Source: Gemmatimonadota bacterium
GTDB taxonomy: Bacteria; Gemmatimonadota; Gemmatimonadetes; Palauibacterales; Palauibacteraceae
Length of the DNA stretch: 11,142 nt
NCBI GenBank assembly: GCA_030601615.1
Contig: JAUVTH010000025.1
Span: forward strand, 1 to 11,142
Direction of reading: 5' to 3'
Part shown: piece after piece, positions 1-7,311 of the stretch
Position numbering within the stretch: position 1 is the first letter of the stretch
How the letters are laid out: each line of letters opens with the position of its first letter
Position numbers and translations under genes: made by a program
The notes under the pieces: generated by a model
Databases searched by the model: none
What the model was told of the DNA's origin: nothing
What the model saw: only the letters and a program-made list of their open reading frames with translations

Positions 1-161
1 TTGGAGTGGCAGTCGTAGCACGAGCTTTCGAGCAGCGACCGGACCTGGTCCGGCGCCTGTATCGCCGCCGTTACGGGCGGGTTCTCACGCGGGACCGGCA
101 CGAGCTGAATCGCGAACAACACAAGCGCGATGACCAGGAAAATCTTGCCGCGTTTGCTCAT
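1..161 (-). CDS. Haem-binding-domain (Haem_bd-like) membrane-anchored protein, 3' end missing
   Basis: Only the first 53 codons are inside the window; the gene runs off the left edge. The protein starts MSKRGK, followed by one hydrophobic segment (about residues 7-22, IFLVIALVLFAIQLVP), then a proline-rich stretch (VPRENPPV) and the motif SSCYDCHS at 46-53. A CxxCH haem c attachment motif just after an N-terminal anchor and a VPV.R.NPPVT-like stretch is the signature layout of the small Haem_bd domain family, thought to be periplasmic haem c proteins held in the inner membrane. The ATG at 161-159 overlaps the sufE stop codon as ATGA, so the two are probably translationally coupled. What follows the CxxCH, including any distal haem ligand or extra domain, cannot be seen. 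The family call rests on the N-terminal pattern, recognised by eye. Confidence 0.78.
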   Translation of the reverse strand, partial: MSKRGKIFLVIALVLFAIQLVPVPRENPPVTAAIQAPDQVRSLLESSCYDCHS

Positions 162-601
162 TGGTCTTCCTCACTCTCGATGGCAACCCGGATCTGTCTC
201 TTGAGGCGTGCCAGGATGGCTCCCATGCCCCGGAGCCTGAGCGCTGACACCACCTCCTGCAAGCCCATCCGGGAGTAGAAGTCCGGCGGCACTGCGATAA
301 CGTCCTCCCACGGCTCTCCCTCGAGTCCCGCCAGCAGGATCCCGGCAAACCCGCGCACGGTGGGCGCCTCGGGGGGGCAGTCGAAAAACAGGCGGACGGA
401 TCCCGTCTCGTCGACCTCGGTAGCGAGGAAGAACGGCGTCTGGCATTCGTGGACCTGTTCGAGCCTGTCCCGATGGGTCTCCAGCTTCTCCGGCAGCGCC
501 GGCACCTTGCGTGAATAGTCAAGCAGTGCTTGCACACGCAGTTCGCGGGGAGCCGCCGCGAACTGGTCGACGATAGTCTGCAGTTTCTGTGGCATCGACA
601 T
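158..601 (-). CDS. sufE: SufE family cysteine-desulfurase sulfur acceptor
   Basis: A 147-residue protein, close to the usual SufE length of about 138-145. SufE accepts persulfide sulfur from the SufS cysteine desulfurase and passes it to the SUF iron-sulfur scaffold in the cytosol. The central HECQTPFF segment holds Cys53 in the position and context of the E. coli SufE acceptor cysteine (V..CQS). The following DCPPEAPTVRGFAGIL and the C-terminal GLQEVVSALRLRGMGAIL helix match the family fold. Two close ATGs (601 and 595) are possible starts; both have only a weak G-rich upstream site and the product differs by two residues. No sufS, sufBCD or iscS homologue is in the window, so its desulfurase partner must lie elsewhere. 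It is divergent from the sulfurtransferase gene, which suggests a shared sulfur-trafficking theme. That link is inference. Confidence 0.92.
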   Translation of the reverse strand: MSMPQKLQTIVDQFAAAPRELRVQALLDYSRKVPALPEKLETHRDRLEQVHECQTPFFLATEVDETGSVRLFFDCPPEAPTVRGFAGILLAGLEGEPWEDVIAVPPDFYSRMGLQEVVSALRLRGMGAILARLKRQIRVAIESEEDQ

Positions 602-639
602 CCGTTCTCAACCTTCGGCTGATGGTTTGGTTATCTTTG

Positions 640-657
640 TTACGGGACGACCCGTAA
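640..657. promoter_or_regulatory. Perfect inverted repeat in the sufE / sulfurtransferase divergent region
   Basis: The 90-bp gap between the two divergent genes contains TTACGGG-acga-CCCGTAA, a perfect 7-bp inverted repeat with a 4-base centre. A third arm, ACGGG at 662-666, can pair with the same CCCGT (651-655), giving two mutually exclusive hairpins. The position between divergent starts would suit a dimeric regulator site or a leader hairpin for the sulfurtransferase mRNA. It has no U-tract, so it is not an intrinsic terminator. I could not pick a convincing sigma-70 promoter on either strand. Function is inference. Confidence 0.35.
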
Positions 658-691
658 AGCAACGGGTGTTATGACAACGCGGGAGTACGCC

Positions 692-1567
692 ATGCCGGTC
701 GCTCAGGATCCATCGCCGAAGTTCCAGCAGTTCGCCCATCCGGAGAAGCTCGTGTCGACCGACTGGGTGGCTGAACACATCGATGACCCCAACGTCGTCA
801 TCGTCGAATCGGACGAAGATGTCCTTCTGTACGAGACGGGACACGTCGCGGGAGCCGTGAAGGTCGACTGGCACGCCGATCTCAACGACCCGCTCGTTCG
901 AGACTACCTGACTCCGGAACGGTTCGCCGAGCTCATGTCCCGGAAGGGGATATCCCGTGATCACACCGTCGTGTTCTACGGAGACAATTTCAACTGGTGG
1001 GCCGGTTACGCGCTCTGGGTGTTCACCCTGTTCGGGCACGCGGACACGCGCCTGATGGACGGAGGCAGACAGAAGTGGGTGGCCGAGGGCAGGCCCTTCA
1101 CGACGGATGTCCCGGACCGCGAGCCGGCAGAGTATCCAGTGGTGAGCCGCGACGACGGCCCGATTCGCGCGTTTCGCGATCAGGTGTTCAAGCACTACGA
1201 CCGCGGAGGGCGCCTCGTGGATGTCCGGTCGCCGGAGGAGTACAGCGGCGAGCTTCTGCACATGCCGGACTACCCGCAGGAGGGAGCCCTCAGGGGAGGA
1301 CACATCCCGGGCGCGGCGAGCGTCCCGTGGAAGAGGGCGGCCAACGACGACGGCACGTTCCGGACCCTGGACGAGCTGCGCGGAATCTACCTGGACGAGA
1401 TCGGCCTGACGCCCGAGGAAGAAGTGATCGCGTACTGTCGGATCGGAGAACGCTCGAGCCACACGTGGTTCGTGCTCACCCACCTCCTCGGCTTCTCGCG
1501 CGTGCGTAACTACGACGGGTCGTGGACGGAGTGGGGCAATCTGGTGGGTGCTCCTATCGAGAAGTAG
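692..1567 (+). CDS. Thiosulfate sulfurtransferase (tandem rhodanese, CysA/SseA type)
   Basis: Two-domain rhodanese that moves sulfane sulfur from thiosulfate or a similar donor to a thiophilic acceptor. The first rhodanese domain (about residues 20-135) lacks a catalytic cysteine and holds the FYGDNFNWWAGYALW interface segment. The second domain (about 150-285) ends in the active loop CRIGERS with Cys249, followed by SSHTWFVL. This loop is the form seen in mycobacterial CysA-type thiosulfate sulfurtransferases. The GGHIPGAASVPW segment is the usual rhodanese strand-loop. An upstream in-frame ATG at 671 would add seven residues but has no ribosome-binding site; the ATG at 692 has GGGAG six bases ahead and is preferred, giving 291 residues. 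The stop lies only 16 nt before the riboswitch-like leader of metH, so transcription may continue into the methionine genes. The physiological donor and acceptor are unknown. Confidence 0.9.
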   Translation: MPVAQDPSPKFQQFAHPEKLVSTDWVAEHIDDPNVVIVESDEDVLLYETGHVAGAVKVDWHADLNDPLVRDYLTPERFAELMSRKGISRDHTVVFYGDNFNWWAGYALWVFTLFGHADTRLMDGGRQKWVAEGRPFTTDVPDREPAEYPVVSRDDGPIRAFRDQVFKHYDRGGRLVDVRSPEEYSGELLHMPDYPQEGALRGGHIPGAASVPWKRAANDDGTFRTLDELRGIYLDEIGLTPEEEVIAYCRIGERSSHTWFVLTHLLGFSRVRNYDGSWTEWGNLVGAPIEK

Positions 1568-1581
1568 GTTCGTGACACAAT

Positions 1582-1633
1582 TTCGTGGTGATTTGCGGCA
1601 TATTGCGGCCACGTAAAACAACCCGCTAAACAA
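1582..1633 (+). ncRNA. SAM-II (SAM_alpha) riboswitch aptamer upstream of metH
   Basis: The leader matches the compact SAM-II aptamer as I remember it. P1 stem CGTGG (1584-1588) pairs with CCACG (1609-1613). The first loop opens with the conserved TGATTT (1589-1594) and closes with a TTGC segment (1603-1606). The 3' tail carries the conserved GCTAAA (1625-1630). Within it, CCGC (1623-1626) can form the expected pseudoknot with a loop GCGG (1605-1608, or alternatively 1595-1598). SAM-II binds S-adenosylmethionine in the groove of this pseudoknot and switches off methionine and SAM synthesis genes, which fits metH directly downstream. The class is best known from Alphaproteobacteria, with scattered occurrences elsewhere. 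Recognition was by eye, without a covariance-model score. Confidence 0.82.
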
Positions 1634-1636
1634 GCC

Positions 1637-1671
1637 CGGCTCGGCGCTTCTGGCGGCGAGCCGTCTGTTTT
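1637..1671 (+). terminator. Intrinsic terminator hairpin between the SAM-II aptamer and metH
   Basis: CGGCTCG (1637-1643) pairs perfectly with CGAGCCG (1657-1663). Inside, after one G-G mismatch, CGC (1645-1647) pairs with GCG (1653-1655) around a TTCTG loop. TCTGTTTT (1664-1671) follows at once. A GC-rich stem plus a T-rich tract is the standard Rho-independent terminator form. It sits after the aptamer tail and ends exactly where the metH ribosome-binding site (GGGAGG, 1672-1677) begins, so it is placed to act as the riboswitch expression platform. It could instead simply end the sulfurtransferase transcript, but its position behind the aptamer favours attenuation. The T-tract is interrupted by C and G, so its strength is uncertain. 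Confidence 0.68.
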
Positions 1672-1681
1672 GGGAGGCAGG

Positions 1682-4600
1682 ATGGGGAGAGAAGGTCGAA
1701 TCGACTGTCTGAAGACCATGCTCGACGAGCGGATCCTGGTGCTCGACGGAGCGATGGGGACGATGCTCCAGCGGTACGGCCTGGACGAAGCGGCCTTTCG
1801 GGGCGAACGGTTTCAGGGACATCCAGTCGACCTCGCCGGGAACAACGACATCCTCTGCCTCACGCAGCCCGAACTCGTTCTCGACGTCCATCGTGCGTAC
1901 CTCGCCGCGGGCGCGGACCTGATCGAGACCAACACTTTCAACGCGACCCGTATTTCGCAGTCCGACTACCAGTGCGAGTCGTATGTACTCGAGATCAACC
2001 GCGAGGCTGCCCGGATCGCCCGCCGTGCCGTCGACGAGCTCGACGCATCCGAGCCGGAGCGGAGCAGATTCGTCGTGGGCAGTCTGGGCCCGACCAACCG
2101 GACGGCTTCGATCTCGCCGAAAGTCGAGGATCCCGCATTTCGGAACGTCTCGTTCGAGCAGCTCGCGACCGCGTATGAGGAGCAGGCCAGGGGACTCCTC
2201 GATGGCGGTGTCGACATCCTTCTGGTGGAAACGGTGTTCGACACCCTGAACGCTCGTGCGGCCCTGTTCGCCCTTCTCGGTCTGCAGAGGGAGCTGTCGT
2301 TCGAGTTTCCGATCATCGTGTCCGGCACGATCGTCGATGCGAGCGGACGAACGCTGTCGGGCCAGACGACCGAGGCTTTCTACAATTCGATTCGGCACAG
2401 CCGGCCTGTGGCGATCGGACTCAACTGCTCGTTGGGCGCGGCCGAGTTGCGGCCCCATATCGAGGAATTGAGCCGCGTCTCCGAGTTCCCGGTCAGCTGT
2501 CACCCCAACGCCGGCCTGCCGAATGAGTTCGGCGGCTACGACCAGACTCCGGTCGAGTTCGCCACAGTGATGCGGCAATTCGCGGACGATGGGCTCCTGA
2601 ACATCGCCGGAGGATGCTGCGGCACGACTCCAGACCACATCCGCGAATTGGCGGAGACTCTGCGAGAATCCGTCCCGCGCCGCATACCGGAGCGCCCCGT
2701 CCGCACGCGACTGAGCGGACTGGAACCGTTGAATCTCGGGCCAGAGTCGCTGTTCGCCAACGTCGGCGAGAGAACCAACGTCACCGGGCCCGCACGGCTT
2801 CGCGACCTGATACGCGAGGAGGACTACGAGACGGCCGTGCAGGTGGCGCGTCAGCAGGTCGAAGGCGGGGCGCAGCTGATCGATGTCAACATGGATGAGG
2901 GACTGCTGGAGTCGGCGGACGCCATGCGCCGATTCCTCAGCCTGCTCGCCGCCGAGCCTGACGTCGCTCGCGTCCCCTTCGTGGTCGACTCTTCGCGCTG
3001 GGAGGTCATCGAGGTTGGCCTCAGATGCCTGCAGGGCAAGGGCATCGTGAACTCCATCAGCCTGAAGGACGGCGAGGAGCCCTTCAAGCGCCAGGCCGAC
3101 CTGATTCGCCGATACGGTGCGGCTGTGATCGTCATGGCCTTCGACGAGCGCGGACAGGCCTCGACGTACGAGCGAAAGGTCGAGATCTGCACCCGAGCCT
3201 ACCGCATTCTCACGGTCGAGATCGGTTTTCCTCCCGAGGACATCATCCTGGATCCCAACGTATTCGCGGTGGGCACGGGCATCTCCGAGCACGATCACTT
3301 TGCGATCGCCTACATCGAGAGCTGCCGGATATTGAAGGAGACGCTACCACACGTGCTGATCAGTGGAGGCGTCAGCAATCTCTCGTTCGCGTTTCGCGGC
3401 AGCGATGCGGTACGCGAGGCCATGCACGCTGCCTTTCTCTATCACGCCATCCAGGCCGGCATGAGCATGGGCATCGTCAACGCTGGCGCCCTGCCCGTGT
3501 ATGACGACATCCCGACGGACCTGCGGGAAGCAGTCGAGGACCTGATATTCGCGCGCCGTGCTGACGCGACCGAGCGGCTGACCGAGATCGCGCAACAGCA
3601 CCGGGGCTCCATAGCGCTCGACACGCAAGATCTCGCGTGGCGGAACGAGCCGGTCCGGCAGCGCATCACGCACGCTCTCGTACACGGCATCGCGGACTGG
3701 ATCGAAGAAGATGTCGAGGAGGCGCGCGTCGAATCCGGACAGGCCATCGAGGTCATCGATGGCCCCCTGATGGACGGCATGAACGTCGTCGGCGACCTGT
3801 TTGGATCCGGGCGGATGTTCCTGCCGCAGGTAGTCAAGAGCGCCAGGGTCATGAAGAAGGCCGTGGCATACCTCACGCCGTTCGTGGAGGCGGAGACGGA
3901 AGGCGGAGGCGTGTCCACCAAAGGGAGAATCGTTCTCGCGACGGTGAAGGGCGACGTGCACGACATCGGCAAGAGCATCGTTGGCGTAGTGCTGCAGTGC
4001 AACGGATACGAGGTGATCGACCTGGGCGTCATGGTGCCTGCCGACCGCATCCTCCAGGTCGCTCGCGAGAAGCAGGCTGACGTCATAGGCCTCAGCGGCC
4101 TCATCACCCCTTCCCTGGACGAGATGGTGCACGCGGCACAGGCGATGGAACGGGAGGGCCTCGAGCTTCCTCTCCTCATCGGAGGAGCCACCACTTCACG
4201 CATGCACACCGCCGTCAAGATCGAGCCCCGGTATTCGGGCATCACGGTTCATGTGCTCGACGCATCTCGCAGCGTCGGAGTTCTGAGTCGCCTGTTGAAC
4301 GTCGACGAGCGCGCATCTCTCGAGCAGGAAGTTCGAGCGGAGTACGCGGAATTGCGCGAACGGCACGCTGCGAAGGGTCGCAGGCGGGAGATACTCTCCC
4401 TGGGAGAAGCCCGAAAGCACCGCCTTCACACGGCGTGGTCCGAGTATGAACCGCCGAAGCCCCGGCAGCCCGGAGTCCACGTTCTGGAAGATCAGCCGCT
4501 CGAAGACCTGGTCGACCATATCGACTGGAGCCCGTTCTTCACGGTGTGGGAGATGTCGGGCCGTTATCCTGCCATCCTCGAGCATCCCGAGCTCGGCAGC

Positions 4601-5365
4601 GAGGCTCGACAACTTCATGCGGACGCTCTTGAGATGCTCGATGACATCGTCACCAACCGACTGCTCACGGCGAGAGGCGTGGCGGGTCTCTTTCCGGCGG
4701 CCGCTGACGTGGATGATGTCCTCGTGTTCGAGGACGCGTCACGTCGGAAGATCCGGGAGCGCGTCCCCTTCCTGCGCCAGCAGGCCCGCAGGAATGACGA
4801 TCGCCCGAACCGGTGCCTTGCTGATTTCATCGCCCCCGAAGATTCCGGCCGACACGACTGGCTGGGCGCGTTCGTCGTGTCCACGGGCCACGGTCTCGAG
4901 GAGATGTGCGCACGGCTGGAGGCGGACCACGATGACTACCGCGCGATCATGGCGCGGGCCCTGGCAGACAGGCTGGCCGAGGCGTTCGCGGAGCGCTTGC
5001 ACGAGCAGGTCCGCAAGAACTTGTGGGGCTACGCAGAGGTCGAGAACCTGGACGACCAGGGCCTGCTCAGTGAGGAATACCGGGGCATTCGTCCCGCCCC
5101 CGGCTATCCGGCCTGCCCTGACCACTCCACGAAGCGAGTGCTGTTTCGCCTCCTGGCAGCTGAAGAGAACGTGGGTACGCAGCTCACCGAGAACTGTGCG
5201 ATTCGGCCCGCCTCGGCGGTCGCCGGCTGGTACTTCTCCCATCCGGCGGCCATGTACTTCGGAGTTGGACGTATCGACCGCGACCAGGCAGCCGATTACG
5301 CTGCCCGCGTCGGGATGAGCGTCGAAGAAGCGGAGCGGTGGCTGGCGCCCAACCTCGCCTATTAG
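1682..5365 (+). CDS. metH: Cobalamin-dependent methionine synthase
   Basis: Transfers methyl from 5-methyl-THF through methylcobalamin to homocysteine, giving methionine and THF. All four modules are present. The homocysteine domain (about 10-340) has zinc ligands Cys249, Cys312 and Cys313 in GLNCSLG and GGCCGT. The folate domain begins at ANVGERTNVTG (about 359). The B12 domain has a helical cap (about 660-740) and GDVHDIGK with cobalt-ligand His760, plus a later IGGATTS. The C-terminal SAM-binding reactivation domain has RPAPGYPACPDHS (from Arg1137) and ENCAIRPASAVAGWYFSHP. The ATG at 1682 is chosen because GGGAGG lies four bases before it; it gives 1227 residues, the same as E. coli MetH, with key residues shifted by only one to three. 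A TTG at 1670 is open but sits inside the terminator T-tract. Expression is probably SAM-repressed through the upstream leader. No domain is broken. Confidence 0.98.
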   Translation: MGREGRIDCLKTMLDERILVLDGAMGTMLQRYGLDEAAFRGERFQGHPVDLAGNNDILCLTQPELVLDVHRAYLAAGADLIETNTFNATRISQSDYQCESYVLEINREAARIARRAVDELDASEPERSRFVVGSLGPTNRTASISPKVEDPAFRNVSFEQLATAYEEQARGLLDGGVDILLVETVFDTLNARAALFALLGLQRELSFEFPIIVSGTIVDASGRTLSGQTTEAFYNSIRHSRPVAIGLNCSLGAAELRPHIEELSRVSEFPVSCHPNAGLPNEFGGYDQTPVEFATVMRQFADDGLLNIAGGCCGTTPDHIRELAETLRESVPRRIPERPVRTRLSGLEPLNLGPESLFANVGERTNVTGPARLRDLIREEDYETAVQVARQQVEGGAQLIDVNMDEGLLESADAMRRFLSLLAAEPDVARVPFVVDSSRWEVIEVGLRCLQGKGIVNSISLKDGEEPFKRQADLIRRYGAAVIVMAFDERGQASTYERKVEICTRAYRILTVEIGFPPEDIILDPNVFAVGTGISEHDHFAIAYIESCRILKETLPHVLISGGVSNLSFAFRGSDAVREAMHAAFLYHAIQAGMSMGIVNAGALPVYDDIPTDLREAVEDLIFARRADATERLTEIAQQHRGSIALDTQDLAWRNEPVRQRITHALVHGIADWIEEDVEEARVESGQAIEVIDGPLMDGMNVVGDLFGSGRMFLPQVVKSARVMKKAVAYLTPFVEAETEGGGVSTKGRIVLATVKGDVHDIGKSIVGVVLQCNGYEVIDLGVMVPADRILQVAREKQADVIGLSGLITPSLDEMVHAAQAMEREGLELPLLIGGATTSRMHTAVKIEPRYSGITVHVLDASRSVGVLSRLLNVDERASLEQEVRAEYAELRERHAAKGRRREILSLGEARKHRLHTAWSEYEPPKPRQPGVHVLEDQPLEDLVDHIDWSPFFTVWEMSGRYPAILEHPELGSEARQLHADALEMLDDIVTNRLLTARGVAGLFPAAADVDDVLVFEDASRRKIRERVPFLRQQARRNDDRPNRCLADFIAPEDSGRHDWLGAFVVSTGHGLEEMCARLEADHDDYRAIMARALADRLAEAFAERLHEQVRKNLWGYAEVENLDDQGLLSEEYRGIRPAPGYPACPDHSTKRVLFRLLAAEENVGTQLTENCAIRPASAVAGWYFSHPAAMYFGVGRIDRDQAADYAARVGMSVEEAERWLAPNLAY

Positions 5366-5403
5366 CAGGTCGCTGAACAACCCTGCCAGAGAGGCACGCC
5401 GAC

Positions 5404-7311
5404 ATGACGGAGCAACGACCAGGCACGGAGAACCGGGGAGACACGCTTCGGGAGGCGCTCGCGGACGACCGGCTCCTGGTGCTCGACGGAGCCATGGGGA
5501 CTCTTCTCTACTCCCGCGGCGTGTTTCTCAACGAGTGCTACGAAGAGCTCAACGTCACGCGGCCGGAACTCGTGCGTGGAATCCATGAGGCGTACGCACG
5601 AGCCGGCGCGGACCTGCTGGAGACGAATTCGTACTGCGGCAATCCCGTGAAACTCTCGGCGCATGGCCTCGAAGATCAGACGGAGGAGCTCAATCGGGCC
5701 GCAGCCCAATTGGCTCGTGACGTCGCCGGAGACAGAGCCTGGGTCCTCGGTGCGATTGGACCGCTCGGCATCCGGATCGAGCCCTGGGGGCCCACTTCGC
5801 GCGAGGAGGCAGAGCACTACTTCGTGCGTCAGGTCACGGGGCTGGTGGAGGGCGGGGTGGACGGATTCGTACTCGAGACCTTCTCCGATCTGGATGAGCT
5901 CGAGGCGGCCTTCCGTGCTGTGCGGGCCGTTTCAGCGCTCCCGACGATCGCGCAAATGAGCGTCGGATCCGACGGCAGCACTTCATATGGCACGACCGTG
6001 GAAACGTTCGCGGAACACATGGATCGCGCGAAACCCGATGCCGTCGGACTGAACTGCGCCGTCGGGCCCGCCGCCATGTTGGAGGCGGTCGAACGCCTGG
6101 CCCACTCGACGAGCCTTCCCGTTGCAGCGCTTCCCAACGCCGGGCTGCCCCGAATGGTAGCCGGGCGCGCGATGTACCTGTCCAGCCCCGACTACATGGG
6201 CCGCTACGCGCAGCGGATGGTCGAGGCAGGCGCCAGACTCGTGGGAGGATGTTGCGGAACGACCCCGGATCACATCCGCATGGTGCGGCAAGCGATGGAC
6301 GTCACGCGTCCGAGCTCCGCGGTCACCGTCCAGGTGTCGGAGCACATGACGCGGGCCACCGGAGAAGAGCCCCAGCCTCTGGCCGAACGCTCGACCTTCG
6401 GAGCCGCGTTGGCGAGCGGTCGCTTTCTCGTGACCGCTGAGATCATACCACCTCGCGGTTGGGATCCGGTCGAGATGCTGGCCGAGTCACATCGGCTGCG
6501 AGACGCCGGGGCGGACGCCATCCACGTACTGGACACGCCGCTCGCGAAGAGCCGCATGGGGGTCATCCCGGCCGCGCTGTTGATCGAAAAGGACGCCGGA
6601 GTCGAGACCGTGTTCCACTATACGTGCCGGGACCGCAACATGCTCGGAATGCAGAGCGATCTCCTGGGTGCGGCAGCGGCTGGACTGCGGAATATCCTCG
6701 TCGTTACCGGCGATCCTCCCGTCACCGGGGCATATCCGGACTCGACGGCCGTGTTCGACATCGACAGCATCGGTCTCACGAATCTCGTACACCACCTCAA
6801 CCAGGGACTGGATCCCGGAGGAGAGTCGATCGGGCGTCCAACCCGGTTCGTGATTGGCGTGGCTCTGAGTCACGGAGCCCGCGATCTGGACAGCGAGCTG
6901 CGGCGTTTCCACTGGAAAGTCGACGCGGGGGCCGACTTTGCCGTTACTCAGCCCGTATTCGATGCCGGCCAGTTTCTGGAAGTCCTGGACGCGCTCGAAG
7001 ATCTGCACATACCGACACTCGCCGGCGTCTGGCCTCTCGTATCACTACGGAGCGCGGAATATCTGGCCAACGAAGTCCCCGGTATCCGGGTGCCGGAGGA
7101 AATCGTTGAGAGGATGCGGCACGCGCAGCAACGGGGCCCGGATGGGGCACGGGAGGAGGGCATTTCGATTGCACTCGAGGTATGCGAGGCGATCCGCGAC
7201 CGCGTGGATGGGTTTCAGGTCAATTTCCCGCGAAACGGTCGTGAGTCGGTACTCAGGGTGATCGAGGCCATCCAACCTGATCCGCCTGGTCGGAAAGAAG
7301 ACGCCATCTAG
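5404..7311 (+). CDS. Homocysteine S-methyltransferase / methylenetetrahydrofolate reductase fusion (YitJ-like)
   Basis: A 635-residue bifunctional protein. The N-terminal half (about 15-300) is a homocysteine methyltransferase domain with zinc-site cysteines Cys218 (GLNCAVG) and Cys283-Cys284 (GGCCGTTPDH). The C-terminal half (about 335-630) is a flavin MTHFR domain that reduces methylene-THF to methyl-THF. There, Glu346 (AEIIPP), Asp437 (VVTGDPPVTGAYPD) and Gln516 (VTQPVFD) match the E. coli MetF Glu28, Asp120 and Gln183. The arrangement is that of Bacillus YitJ. There is no folate-binding or cobalamin domain, so the methyl donor of the first half is unclear (S-methylmethionine or another small donor is possible). 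It follows metH by 38 nt with AGAGAGG nine bases ahead of the ATG, so the two are almost certainly cotranscribed: this protein supplies the methyl-THF that MetH uses. Its stop codon is interleaved with that of the convergent gene. Confidence 0.93.
   Translation: MTEQRPGTENRGDTLREALADDRLLVLDGAMGTLLYSRGVFLNECYEELNVTRPELVRGIHEAYARAGADLLETNSYCGNPVKLSAHGLEDQTEELNRAAAQLARDVAGDRAWVLGAIGPLGIRIEPWGPTSREEAEHYFVRQVTGLVEGGVDGFVLETFSDLDELEAAFRAVRAVSALPTIAQMSVGSDGSTSYGTTVETFAEHMDRAKPDAVGLNCAVGPAAMLEAVERLAHSTSLPVAALPNAGLPRMVAGRAMYLSSPDYMGRYAQRMVEAGARLVGGCCGTTPDHIRMVRQAMDVTRPSSAVTVQVSEHMTRATGEEPQPLAERSTFGAALASGRFLVTAEIIPPRGWDPVEMLAESHRLRDAGADAIHVLDTPLAKSRMGVIPAALLIEKDAGVETVFHYTCRDRNMLGMQSDLLGAAAAGLRNILVVTGDPPVTGAYPDSTAVFDIDSIGLTNLVHHLNQGLDPGGESIGRPTRFVIGVALSHGARDLDSELRRFHWKVDAGADFAVTQPVFDAGQFLEVLDALEDLHIPTLAGVWPLVSLRSAEYLANEVPGIRVPEEIVERMRHAQQRGPDGAREEGISIALEVCEAIRDRVDGFQVNFPRNGRESVLRVIEAIQPDPPGRKEDAI

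Noticed and set aside
671..691. Seven-residue N-terminal extension of the sulfurtransferase from ATG 671
   Set aside because: There is no SD ahead of 671 and the hairpin repeat lies there, whereas ATG 692 has GGGAG at six bases.
1568..1681. Cobalamin riboswitch in the metH leader
   Set aside because: The leader is only 114 nt, too short for a B12 aptamer, and no B12-box was found; the SAM-II elements explain it better.
608..3298. Very long (896-codon) open frame on the minus strand opposite the sulfurtransferase and metH
   Set aside because: It lies antisense to two well-conserved genes, its translation is dominated by R, D, V, H and L without any recognisable domain, and long antisense frames are expected in high-GC coding DNA.
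3344..4132. Minus-strand open frames of about 260 codons opposite metH
   Set aside because: They are shadows of the conserved MetH B12-binding region, with no family features.
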